Part shown: piece by piece, positions 1 through 7,860 of the stretch
Layout of the letters: each line of letters opens with the position of its first letter
Position numbering within the stretch: the stretch's first letter is position 1
From: Bremia lactucae
Lineage: Eukaryota; Oomycota; Peronosporomycetes; Peronosporales; Peronosporaceae
Assembly (NCBI RefSeq): GCF_004359215.1
Contig: NC_090621.1
Location: 1,200,854-1,213,887, forward strand
Length of the DNA stretch: 13,034 nucleotides
Direction of reading: 5' to 3'
Notes under the pieces: model-generated
Database searches by the model: none
What the model was told of the DNA's origin: nothing
Seen by the model: the letters and a program-made list of their open reading frames with translations, nothing else
Made by a program: the position numbers and the translations under genes

Positions 1-6
1 GCAGAG

Positions 7-507
7 ATGACAGTACATCTCTCTCGTCTCTTGAAAAAAGACGAGAAATGGTTATGGAACGCTGATTGTCAGCGTTCATTTGAAGGAATCAAGCAAAGCT
101 TGATGCAATCGCCCATATTGGCGATTGCGGATCAAGACAGACCATTCCATGTGGTCTGTGACGCCAGCGATTTCGCAATCGGCTGTGCGTTAATGCAATA
201 CGATACAGATGGCGCGGAGCGCGTCGTCTGTTACCAATCGCGTCAGCTGCAACCAGCTGAACGCAATTATCCAGTGCATGACAAGGAACTCCTTGCCATG
301 AAATATTCATTGGCTAAATTTAGGGTCTACCTCCTAGGAGATAGACCGTTCATCGTATATACGGACCATGCGTCATTACGCACGGCCGTCAATAGCCCAC
401 ACCTCTCGCAAAGAATGGCGAGGTGGCTATCCTTCTTCGCGGAGTATAACTTCTTCGTCGAATATAAACCAGGACGACTTAATGTCGTCGCTGATGCGTT
501 ATCACGC
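7..507 (+). pseudogene. pol: Ty3/gypsy pol remnant: end of reverse transcriptase and RNase H domain
   Basis: This is the RNase H part of a Ty3/gypsy polyprotein, which degrades the RNA strand during reverse transcription inside virus-like particles. The frame is open for 167 codons and enters from outside the window, so the first Met is not a true start. The four acidic active-site residues are visible: D (160-162) in VVCDASDFAIGCALMQ, E (286-288) in YPVHDKELLAM, D (364-366) in YTDHASLRT, and D (493-495) in NVVADALSR. The preceding residues (WNADCQRSFEGIKQSL) are the connection region after reverse transcriptase. The frame stops at TGA 508-510 and continues open in the same frame into the integrase, so the stop is a point lesion in an originally continuous pol. 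Assignment to gypsy RNase H is firm; oomycete origin is by recognition. Confidence 0.9.
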
Positions 508-510
508 TGA

Positions 511-1580
511 CCCGATTTCGAGTCAGCTGTGCATCCCAACAGTAAGAAAAATCTTACTGTTGCAACACTCACTACGAGCGTTCCGTCATCAACCTTAGTT
601 GATGACATAAAGAAAGCCTACCAAGAGGATAAGGACCTTCTATGTTTGATGGATTATTTGATGAATTCATCCAATAAATCTTTCAAAGATCTATCGGCTT
701 TATATCGATCGTCATCCGATCGATACACAACACGTAACGGCTTATTGTATTACACAGCTGTTACCGGCGACACCCCACGTGTCGTCGTCCCAACTCACAA
801 TGATTTGCGCTTGCGCATCAAGTATGACTGTCACGATGCTCCAACAAGTGGACATCGTGGACGTGAGAAGACTTACCTCACGGTAAGTCGATACTTTTAC
901 TGGCCCTGCCAGTATCAGTTTGTGCGCAAGTACATTCGTGGTTGCGAGGTTTGTCAACGGGTGAAGCCTAACCCTTCATCCCGTGCACCTCTTCAACCTC
1001 TACCACTCCCGACAGAGTGTTGGCAGTCCGTATCTATGGACTTTGTCTTCGGATTTCCCGGAGACGACCATAAAAACAATGGAATCCTTGTTTTTGTAGA
1101 CAGATTCAGCAAGATGGTACACCTTGCTGCGGTAATAGAGTCGATTACGGCTCCGGATTGTGCCCGTGTCTTTATCGATACGGTATTCAAACTCCATGGG
1201 TTACCCCGTGAATTGGTCTGGGATAGAGATCCGAGATTCACGGCGGAGTTCTGGCAATCCGCGTTCTGATCTCTCGGAACACGGCTGACTATGTCAACAT
1301 CCGACCACTTAGGAACAAATGGTCAGACGGGACGCGTAAATTGCGTCCTCGAAAGATACTTCGAGGTTACGTCCAATCGTATCCAAATTAGAGCGAGTTT
1401 TTACCGTCGGTAGAATTCGCCATCAATAATTCGGTGCATGCGTCTACAACGCATACACGTTCTTCGTGAATGATTCACGCCATCCACGCATACCCACCCA
1501 ATTAGAGGGTCCTCTAGTTTAAGGGGGGGTGGACTCGCAGGAGCAAAACCAGCTCTGGCTCATGCTCATCACGCGTCGAA
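511..1580 (+). pseudogene. pol: Ty3/gypsy integrase: zinc-binding region and catalytic core, inactivated
   Basis: This is the integrase part of the same pol, which inserts the cDNA copy into the genome. The HHCC zinc-binding residues are intact: H at 832, H at 853, C at 943 and C at 952. The DDE core follows, with first D at 1039-1041 (SMDFVFG) and second D at 1222-1224 (VWDRDPRF). The codon 36 positions later (1330-1332), where the catalytic Glu of a DD35E core belongs, reads GGA (Gly) in GQTGRVN. Lesions: in-frame TGA 1267-1269; a frame change near 1351-1356; TAG 1389-1391 in the next frame; another frame change near 1458. The sequence stays recognisable through all three frames (for example VEFAINNSVHAST near 1410-1450). 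This copy cannot make active integrase. Confidence 0.88.
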
Positions 1581-1589
1581 AATATCAAC

Positions 1590-2042
1590 GACGCGAGTGA
1601 TGTCGATGTCGAAGAAATCGACATCGAAGACGAGAGTAATCTCATGGCAGTACGCACAAAGCGTACTGAAAAAGACAAAACAAATGAGTCAGCAGAAGAA
1701 TTTCTGCTAACTTAAGAATCAATAATTCGTTTCGTTCAGGATTCCATTGCTAACGCAGTGGACCGACAGAAACGGAATGCAGACAAACATGAAAGAGCTA
1801 ATTTTCATTCATTTAAAATTATTGACCTAGTGCTACTCTCGACGGTAAACTTACCTAAGCGATTAGTCAATAATGTGTGTAGCAGTAAAATACTACCCAA
1901 GTTCATTGTTTTTTTCCGTGCACTGCATCGCAGAGGCAATGCGTACACAAAAGAATTGCCACGTAGGATGCGAACGCATCCTACGTTTTACGTTGGTCGG
2001 CTCCACCCTCGCATGACTGCTGGGAGCCTCGTTCCCAACTGA
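1590..2042 (+). pseudogene. pol: Ty3/gypsy integrase C-terminal tail
   Basis: One frame is open from an acidic linker (DVDVEEIDIEDESN, from about 1602) to TAA 1713-1715, then on to 2042. It carries the integrase tail typical of gypsy elements: AVDRQKRNADKHERANFHS, LVLLSTVNLPK, then a GPF/Y-like block (LPKFIVFF) and RRMRTHPTFYVGRL, which ends near 2010. The last residues before the stop (HPRMTAGSLVPN) no longer resemble an integrase tail, and there is no chromodomain behind it, unlike the related element at 7190-8842. From 1893 on it overlaps, on the opposite strand, the last segment of the antisense gene. A near-identical copy of this tail lies at 12809-13034 on the minus strand. Confidence 0.82.
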
Positions 2043-3253
2043 TTTCTGACGTTGAGGGCCTCGTCCGTCAGTATGACTAGACCCACCCGATGGTTCAGAA
2101 GGGTCATCGGAAAACACGCGCCTCTGGCGCATGTAAATCGATTGCAAAAAGTCAATGGTGTCACGCATCTCAATAGAGATGCGAGCCCTTGCCCAGGGCG
2201 AAGAAAGGGAATAGACGTCCCATTTACCCTCTTCGAGTTGTCTACACAACACGGACAGGAATCACCCCACGTGAGGCATGGAAGCCCAGCCTCACGTGAC
2301 AACCGATGCAATTTATACTTTGTATTGGTTGGAGTTTTTTTCTCAATTTTAACGCGATTCGCGTTAAGTTTTTGACGCCAAGCTTCGCGTCCAATGTCTT
2401 TAACATTGCGAATGAACGCACTCCAAGCTTGCATAAGCGAGACTTTATCTCGCTTATTATTGCCGCTAAACCATCGATGCTTTAGAAAAGCATCGAGATA
2501 GAATCTTCCTCAGCGCGAAATTTCTTCGCGCTGGGATCAAGGCCATGTAGCTGTGTCGCAATAAATAAGGGATATTTTTTGTGAGGAGTAGTTTCTCCAG
2601 ACAAGCTATTAATGAGCCTTTCTGGCAAAAGCCATGGCTTCTTTTCAGGGGCGAGTTGGGACATTTTACTGTCTTCACTCCCCTGAGTGGTACCCACTGA
2701 AGCAAGGGTACCACGAGGACTTTCTTATGATGGCTTACGCCACCGTCGTCACCTTGCACAGAGACACGTGCAGGTGACCGTACAGGAGACCGTTTGGGAG
2801 ACCGTACGAAGATCGTACGGGCGATGAGGCATCATCCTCATCGTCGGAACCAAATAGACTGTTCACACGTCTATCTGAATGAGCCCTCTCATTCGAAGGC
2901 TCATAGTCAGCCGCCTGACGGGTATCAGGCGACTGTTCCATCCTCCCCGAGTCGGCCATTTCGTCCGACTCGCACTCATAATCGACCTCTAAAGAGGGGT
3001 CGTACTCACGTGGTGAATCACCACGTGCACTCGCAACATCAAATGCTGTGCGAGTGGAAGACACTACGGTAGACGGAACGTCTACCGCAAGAGATAGTAA
3101 TGCGTCACTCGCGGCTGCACGAACCGCAGCCGAAGGTTCAGCACTATCATCACCCCGCATGAATTGTTTCTTCATGCGATGGGATTTAAAATGATGGATC
3201 TGACCAATAAAAAGCATTTTAAAAATTAAGTGGTCATTTAGGGACCACTCCAT
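1893..3253 (-). pseudogene. Antisense gene of family-1 gypsy element, left copy, unknown function
   Basis: This is an opposite-strand gene between the integrase and the polypurine tract/3' LTR. I do not recognise the product. Three open segments read on the minus strand. 3253-2753 gives an acidic, Ser-rich, probably disordered part (VASARGDSPREYDPSLEVD, SECESD-like patches, FGSDDEDDASSPVRSS). 2682-2228 gives a folded-looking basic part (KKPWLLPERLINSLSGE, NVKDIGREAW, then Cys-rich CLTWGDSCPCC). 2168-1893 gives MRDTIDFLQSIYMRQ and a tail. The gaps 2752-2683 (70 nt, GTGACG...CACTCAG) and 2227-2169 (59 nt, GTAAAT...ATTGAG) are GT...AG and would join the frames if spliced. The second segment is 455 nt against 456 in the other copy because of a one-base deletion near 2500, so this copy is broken. 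Its start lies about 40 bp from the LTR, which could supply an antisense promoter. The gene is inferred from conservation in two copies; coding status is unproven. Confidence 0.6.
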
Positions 3254-3281
3254 CTAATGATATTCAGAGTGATTGTCGTTT

Positions 3282-3294
3282 AAGGGAGGGGTGA
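3282..3294 (+). promoter_or_regulatory. Polypurine tract
   Basis: AAGGGAGGGGTGA sits directly against the TGTAAC start of the LTR. In LTR retrotransposons this purine run primes plus-strand DNA synthesis and marks the upstream edge of the 3' LTR. Its position fixes the LTR at 3295 as a 3' LTR of a + oriented element. The same tract occurs, inverted, at 11581-11593. Confidence 0.85.
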
Positions 3295-3749
3295 TGTAAC
3301 GGGGTGTATCGTTACATGAAATTAACACTTAAAGGTTGTTAATTAATATATTATCTAAAAGGTAGATAATATTTGGAGGATATTACTTTATATAGTAATA
3401 TTCAGAATTCTTATCCGTAAATAGGTATAGACCAATATACCATTTTAATTCGCAGACTTATCAGCTGTAGGAGTAATCAAAGAGAGAGTTACAGATAAGA
3501 TAGAGATAAGAATTCATTTACATGTTTAGTATTAGATTATAATTAAGTTAGCGTTTACAAAGGTAGAACAAGAGACACTTAATTATATTTAATACAGTAT
3601 TCATTTTACCCTCTTAAGCTAATTACCTTAAGAGGAGTCTTTCTCTGCACGTACTAGTATACGTGAAATAACTTAGGCAACACTCGCAACTGAAGCAGTG
3701 CGAAGTGGACTTGTACTGAAACAGTACAAGTCGTAGTGCCCCGTTACCA
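3295..3749 (+). repeat. 3' LTR of family-1 gypsy element, left copy
   Basis: This 455-bp LTR starts TGTAACGGGGTGTATCGTTACA and ends GTGCCCCGTTACCA, one base off the usual CCCGTTACA, so its ends form a short inverted repeat. It follows the polypurine tract immediately. It holds AT-rich sequence with a TATA-like stretch near 3389 (TTATATAG) and several perfect hairpins (arms 3610-3618/3627-3635 and 3708-3718/3722-3732). A 439-bp inverted copy lies at 11142-11580. No upstream 5' LTR is in the window, so a target-site duplication cannot be assigned. Confidence 0.85.
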
Positions 3750-3770
3750 TATTAATACATGTAACAATAA

Positions 3771-3903
3771 CCCTCTTTAAGGTAGTTGTCCTAACGAGAA
3801 GGATTCCTCTGCACGTACTAGTGTTCGTGAAGTGACGTAAGGCACCACTCGCAACTGAAGCAGTGCGGAGTGGACTTGTACTGAAGCAGAACAAGTCGTA
3901 GCG
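3771..3903 (+). repeat. Partial second copy of the LTR 3' end
   Basis: This stretch repeats about 135 bp of the LTR end at 3610-3740 in the same orientation (CTCTGCACGTACTAGT, CACTCGCAACTGAAGCAGTG, GTGGACTTGTACTGAA) with roughly 80% identity. The terminal CCCCGTTACA is missing. It is a diverged fragment of the same LTR type, left by an older insertion or by partial duplication. The open frame spanning both copies on the minus strand is a by-product of the repeat and not a gene. Confidence 0.75.
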
Positions 3904-5076
3904 ACCGATACACAAAGCACCTGATTGCGACAACAAAAGACCTGTGCGAAACAAAAAAATCCATTTTGTCTGTAGTTGAGCATGACAACGTTAAAAGAAA
4001 TTTGATCGAATGATGTCGATCACCGAGGCAGCTCTCGTTTCACCGTGGAGCTTGTCCCACTTCTCAAATTGTTTAAAGATTCCGCGTAATAAATGTCCCG
4101 TTTTTGAAACGAATCATGACGTATTTGGCCATCTCTCGGTCTTCTTGGTGCACTGCACAAACTAAGGTACATTGAATGTTTTTCTCAGTGGTTTGAGGTC
4201 GGTAATGATGAAATAAGACCGTTTAAAAGTTTGTATACATGCTACGGCCAAAGGTTTGGAGCACTTAGCTTATCAGACGAGCTTCTCATGGGTACTCCAG
4301 ATATATTCTTAACGAAGCAAAGCGTGCTCAGAGTTCTTTGTTCTGAATTTTGCACATAAGTGTTGCAGTCGGCGGCTTCTATGCTAAAGCTTCCAATCAC
4401 TTTCTTGTCTCGCCTTTCGGTAACCAATTCGTACGATCGATTGCTAAAAGGACACTTTGCTCTAATGCTGGCTTGTATTTTGACATTTTCCGAATGGTGT
4501 CCGTCGATTGCTCGCTCTTCGATGGTGGCAATAATGATAATGCGACTTTGCCATTCTTATAGTATAGCACGCCAAATGGACTGACTTTCTTCTACTATGG
4601 CGAAAGGAGCGACTTTAATTATAACTCTTTTGAATACGGCTTCAAAACCCCGACGTCTAAAGTGCCACGATAGAGTAGGCAGAAGAGGGCTATGCGAACG
4701 TCTGTATCAATGGCATTGTCGCCTTATCGAATCTGCATAGCGTCTCAAATTCATTTCTCGGTACAAATGCGAATACAAACTTCCGGCCGGGACTAGCATT
4801 AAAGAACTCAACATTTATTGTTCATTTAAACGAAGACTGATGGACAATTAATTGGCTCAGGTCCTCATGAGAGTTATGCTTTACACGCGAAGCAACATCA
4901 TCACTGTAAGTACTTGCTCCTTTCGATGACTTGATCGCGACTTTCACCTGTGTCGGTCTAGGATACGGTTTTTATTTAAGAAGTTATTACCTAAAATATA
5001 AAAAACAACACTTTTACGAAATATATATTTAAAAATTCTCCCATCAAAATTTGCTTTCGCAAACTTTGTTTTTATG
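3904..5076 (-). other. No recognised gene; decayed coding-like stretch on minus strand
   Basis: This 1.2 kb has no open frame above about 75 codons on either strand and matches none of the other elements in the window. Read on the minus strand between about 4720 and 4080, a single frame with scattered stops contains protein-like runs (RIALFCLLYRGTLDVGVLKP, PFGVLYYKNGKVALSLLPP, DREMAKYVMIRFKNGTFITR). That could be an old coding relic. I cannot name a family. 4970-5076 is AT-rich with no feature. Confidence 0.3.
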
Positions 5077-5575
5077 TGTAACGCGGTGTACCATTTTATA
5101 ACTATTGTTTTCTAAAAAAATGATACTGAATACTATGTTGTATAAAAGAAAATAAGCAAAGAAGTGAAAATATTGATCTTATTTAATTATTTGACATAAG
5201 AGTCCCCAACATTGCCAAAATTGGTAATAATGACGCAAAAAAAGTTAGTTCTATTAATTGGTTGATATGAGTTAAACTTAATCCCGCCGCCATTCGTCAC
5301 AAGACACGATTGGGCGGTGCGCGAGTAGGCGCCAAAAATAGTAAGTTATTAATATCATTAAGTTAGCGGTAGATAGAAGATCGTTACGTAAGAGCCTAAT
5401 ATATTATTACAGTTTCACTTTTCTTTAATTGAAGCCTTAGTCTAGAGCCTAGAAGCTGAATTCCCTTAGCGTCATAGAAACCTTCCTCTGTAGCTTTGAG
5501 TACGTGAAGTTTCGAGGCACATCACCTTCACTGTAAGCAGTGTAGGTTGACTGGAACTGCGGAGTATGCGGATCC
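5077..5575 (+). repeat. LTR of family-2 gypsy element, left copy
   Basis: It starts TGTAACGCGGTGTACC and aligns along its length, inverted, with 10206-10660 and with about 6490-6965. Shared landmarks are GGCGGTGCGCGAGTAGG near 5314, AGATCGTTACGTA near 5378, and CCTTCCTCTGT...TACGTGAAGTTTCGAGGCAC near 5482-5520. The 3' end has diverged and the CCCGTTACA terminus is not visible, so the end coordinate is approximate. The last 100 bp also resemble the family-1 LTR, so the two families are related. It lies just upstream of a gag in the same orientation and so acts as a 5' LTR. Confidence 0.75.
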
Positions 5576-5648
5576 AACGCTGTTGCGAAATCGCAACTGT
5601 GAGGTGGATTGTAATAAAAACGGTCGAGACCAGTAGGTGCGGAGCGCC

Positions 5649-5936
5649 CTACTGGTTTAGCAACGCTAAAAGAATTTGCAGGCCTTTTGACGATAGTCGC
5701 TCCTCACACACAAACATTGTGTGTAGCTTCCCCAGATGATGGCAGCTGCACGGATCAGTGTAGCTGTCAGTAAGGCAAATTATTTCAGTAGACGCTAATG
5801 CTTCTACTGCAAGAAATATATCAACGCCTTCTCCCATTGGAGGTGACTGGAATATATCATGTATTGATGACATTGCAGGTGACTGGTCCAAGTCACCTGT
5901 ATAGCCCGACTCAGTGGCGATTGAGAAGACCGCCAA
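5649..5936 (-). CDS. Hypothetical 95-codon ORF in the leader of family-2 element
   Basis: This is an open frame on the minus strand within the leader between LTR2 and gag. It reads as a plausible acidic protein (SGYTGDLDQSPAMSSIHDIF, GEGVDIFLAVEALASTE, CSCHHLGK). The plus strand, where the leader or gag N-terminus would be expected, is full of stops. The DNA contains perfect hairpins (arms 5629-5637/5648-5656 and 5876-5884/5891-5899) and a direct repeat AGGTGACTGG at 5841 and 5877. There is no family match. It may be a chance frame or a piece of an antisense gene. Confidence 0.25.
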   Translation of the reverse strand: MAVFSIATESGYTGDLDQSPAMSSIHDIFQSPPMGEGVDIFLAVEALASTEIICLTDSYTDPCSCHHLGKLHTMFVCEERLSSKGLQILLALLNQ

Positions 5937-5939
5937 ATT

Positions 5940-6488
5940 ACCGGGGGCCGAAAGGTCAAAAATTGAAGTCTATAAGTTTAAGGCAGTTGAAGGCAATTTT
6001 CTTTTAAGATGATTCGTCGAATTAGATGACACCATTGAAGCTGAACGTATCCGAGTGATGCGATGAAATTGAAGTTTAGCATTTCCAACTTGACCGGACG
6101 TGCCAAAATATTGGGCCTTGGGGATCAAGCTTCACGACCCATTAATCTTCGGGTCGTATGAAGTCTTACAGACTCAGCTCAGGCAAATACATGAGCGCCA
6201 CGTGCCGAATTTAGGGCTCGAGCCGAGCTCCTGGAATTGAAGCAGGGAATGCGTGACAATTACGCTTATGCCCAACATACACAATACCTGGTCAGTTGTA
6301 TCATGAGCCATCCAATCGATGCACAAATGCAGGTAACTGTATTTGTTAGAGATCTTGCAGATAGTACTTCCAAGACATGCCTGTTCCGGCTTGCACTTGC
6401 GATTGTTATAGCGGAACAGGTGGACTTCAGTCTTAAGGCTACTCTGGGGCTTTTCGTCCTCCGAAACGACAAGATAACGGAGGTATAG
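5940..6488 (+). pseudogene. gag: Ty3/gypsy Gag (capsid) remnant, left copy
   Basis: This is the capsid-region domain of a gypsy Gag, the structural protein of the virus-like particle. It begins in one frame (VYKFKAVEGNFLLR, then stop TGA at the expected Trp, FVELDDTIEAERIR) and moves to others: MKLKFSISNLTGRAK near 6063, PRAEFRARAELLELKQGM near 6200, then an open stretch 6237-6488 with MRDNYAYAQHTQYLVSCIMS, ITVF-like QVTVFVRDLAD and IVIAEQVDFSLKAT. The block order (SNLTGRA, PRAEFRARAELL, YLVSC, AEQ-DFSL) is that of retrotransposon Gag. Several frameshifts inactivate it. It ends abruptly against an inverted LTR at about 6490. A diverged inverted copy lies at 9280-9800. Confidence 0.75.
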
Positions 6489-6489
6489 A

Positions 6490-6965
6490 ACCTACTAGCG
6501 AACCTACAGTGCTAACGATGAAGGTGAGGTGCCTCGATTAATTCACATACACGAAGTGGGGAAGGTTTTTAGTAGCTAAGAAGTCTTATTTAGTAAGGAT
6601 TAATACAAAAGCTTGAGTGTAGGGGAAAACTAAAGCTGTATCAATATAACCAATTCATTTTTAGCGATTTATATCCACTGTCTTTAATATGTTAATAAAG
6701 TAATTATGCAATGCGCCTCCTTGCGCACCGCCTAATCGTGTCTTGAACGTTTGGCGGGGTTAGTCAAAGTTTAAAATTAGTTCAACTAATCAACAGAACC
6801 TTTATCTTATTGCGTTAGTATATCAAAATTTGGTAAAATTAAAATTTTTAAGTGACAACTATTCACAGTAATGATTGGTACTTCTTTACTTAATTCCTCT
6901 TATAGAACTAATATTTTTATCCCTTTTCTAATAAATAATATTTATTATTTCTATTATATGAAATA
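6490..6965 (-). repeat. LTR of family-2 gypsy element, middle copy (inverted)
   Basis: Read on the minus strand, this matches the LTR at 5077-5575: CGAGGCACCTCACCTTCA near 6520-6540, CCTTCCCCACTTCGTGTATGTGAA near 6543-6567, CACGATTAGGCGGTGCGC near 6724-6742, TTCTATAAGAGG near 6899. It runs in the same direction as the copy at 10206-10660 but is clearly more diverged. The terminal CCCGTTACA is missing where it meets the gag remnant at about 6490. The other end is blurred in AT-rich sequence, so both ends are estimates. Confidence 0.65.
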
Positions 6966-7189
6966 TCTTTTTGGATCGGGACTCCTCGTTGCATCATCAC
7001 CAAACAACACTAACTATAATTACCGATGTAGCGTGACAGAGAGTACTATTACTCCACTCTTTCAATATTAGCAAGTGTTGGTTCATTTCGATTTCAGCTT
7101 AAATTGCGCAAAGGCTAGCTCTCTCATAAAGACGCTAATTGGGGGATAAGCATCTATTGTATGATGTGCGAACTAGTTGAGAACCTCCA
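6966..7189. other. No feature recognised
   Basis: A short gap between the middle LTR and the third gypsy pol. I see no open frame of note, no LTR end and no repeat shared with the rest of the window. It may hold the last, unrecognisable part of the pol that reads leftward from 8842. Confidence 0.4.
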
Positions 7190-7860
7190 ATCCTTCACGA
7201 GTGCGAAATGTGTTCGTTATCTGATGGACCCTCCGACGAAGAGGATGAGTCTTGCTGAACTACTAGACGAGATCTGGAGGGTCCATTTTTATCTGGGAAC
7301 GAGATTTCGAGCTATCAGGAGAGGGTGGATACTCTCGCCAACGAACGATTCACCTCACCGAGGACCGATAACGCATGTGAATAGAAAGCGCTTCTTCACC
7401 ACTCATATTCGTCAATGGATTGACAGGGTGAGAAAATATGGGATTTGTTTTATTCGACAAAATTGAGTCATCTTTGTAGCTTGAATCACTTCGCCTGGAT
7501 TTACGGGAGAGCGTTGATTACGAAGGCTCCTTTCGTCGCGAGTAAGCGACGACGGTCAACGGTGCTACTTGCGAACAGTTGAAAAACTGCGCGCAAGTTG
7601 CTATCATCAACTGGCAAATGAACAAAAACATCCGACCCTTTGTGACATGTTTTGACAGATCGTCAGGAGATTTCATTGAAGGATATAGCTGCAATCTCTT
7701 TTCAAAGACTATCAATTTTGCCGAACGCCTTGGCAAGTGCCCGTTTAATTCGGACCCGGAAGAAGCCTCATACTGATACTACGATCGAAGACTTCTAATG
7801 TAAGACATAGGATGCATACGCATCATAAGAGGCAATTTGATCTTGTATGTATTGCCTTAG
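7190..7860 (-). pseudogene. pol: Ty3/gypsy integrase tail and chromodomain (family 3)
   Basis: Minus-strand continuation of the integrase at 7860-8842. The tail motif appears as LPLMMRMHPMSY (near 7835-7801), equivalent to RRMRTHPTFY of family 1, followed by YYQYEASSGSE. An open stretch then runs from 7736 to 7518. A chromodomain signature VRWREYPPS followed by an L/WEI block lies near 7350-7300, broken by two adjacent stops. A chromodomain at the integrase end marks the chromovirus branch of Ty3/gypsy and is known to guide insertion by binding histone marks. Beyond it are acidic residues (DSSSSSEGPSD). The plus-strand open frames at 7161-7466 and 7579-7776 are shadows of this gene. Confidence 0.7.

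Larger units (their letters stand above)
1817..3749 (+). repeat. Left arm of long inverted repeat (family-1 gypsy 3' end)
   Basis: This stretch (integrase tail, antisense gene, polypurine tract, LTR) recurs in reverse complement at 11142-13034. Over 430 bp of the antisense gene I counted about 23 differences by eye, so roughly 95% identity. The LTR and the first exon of the antisense gene are more diverged and carry indels. The arms are limited by the window end on the right, so the true repeat may be longer. The arrangement is either two copies of one element inserted tail to tail or a duplicated inverted block. Confidence 0.9.

Noticed and set aside
508..510. Single TGA between RNase H and integrase as programmed readthrough
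   Set aside because: Further in-frame stops, frameshifts and loss of the catalytic Glu follow downstream, so simple decay explains it better.
2052..2375. 107-codon plus-strand ORF inside the antisense gene (and its mirror at 12799-12476)
   Set aside because: Open in both copies, but it shows no integrase-like or other family features and lies opposite the better supported segments; the dense hairpins make both strands look alike. It is not fully excluded.
3673..3954. 93-codon minus-strand ORF with an internal peptide repeat (FSTSPLRTASVAS twice)
   Set aside because: It is made by two direct copies of the LTR end, is non-coding in origin and is not conserved as a frame in the right LTR.
7161..7466. 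101-codon plus-strand ORF
   Set aside because: It lies opposite the chromodomain and tail of the family-3 integrase, which explains the sequence better.
7579..7776. 65-codon plus-strand ORF
   Set aside because: Shadow of the minus-strand integrase tail that is open at 7736-7518.
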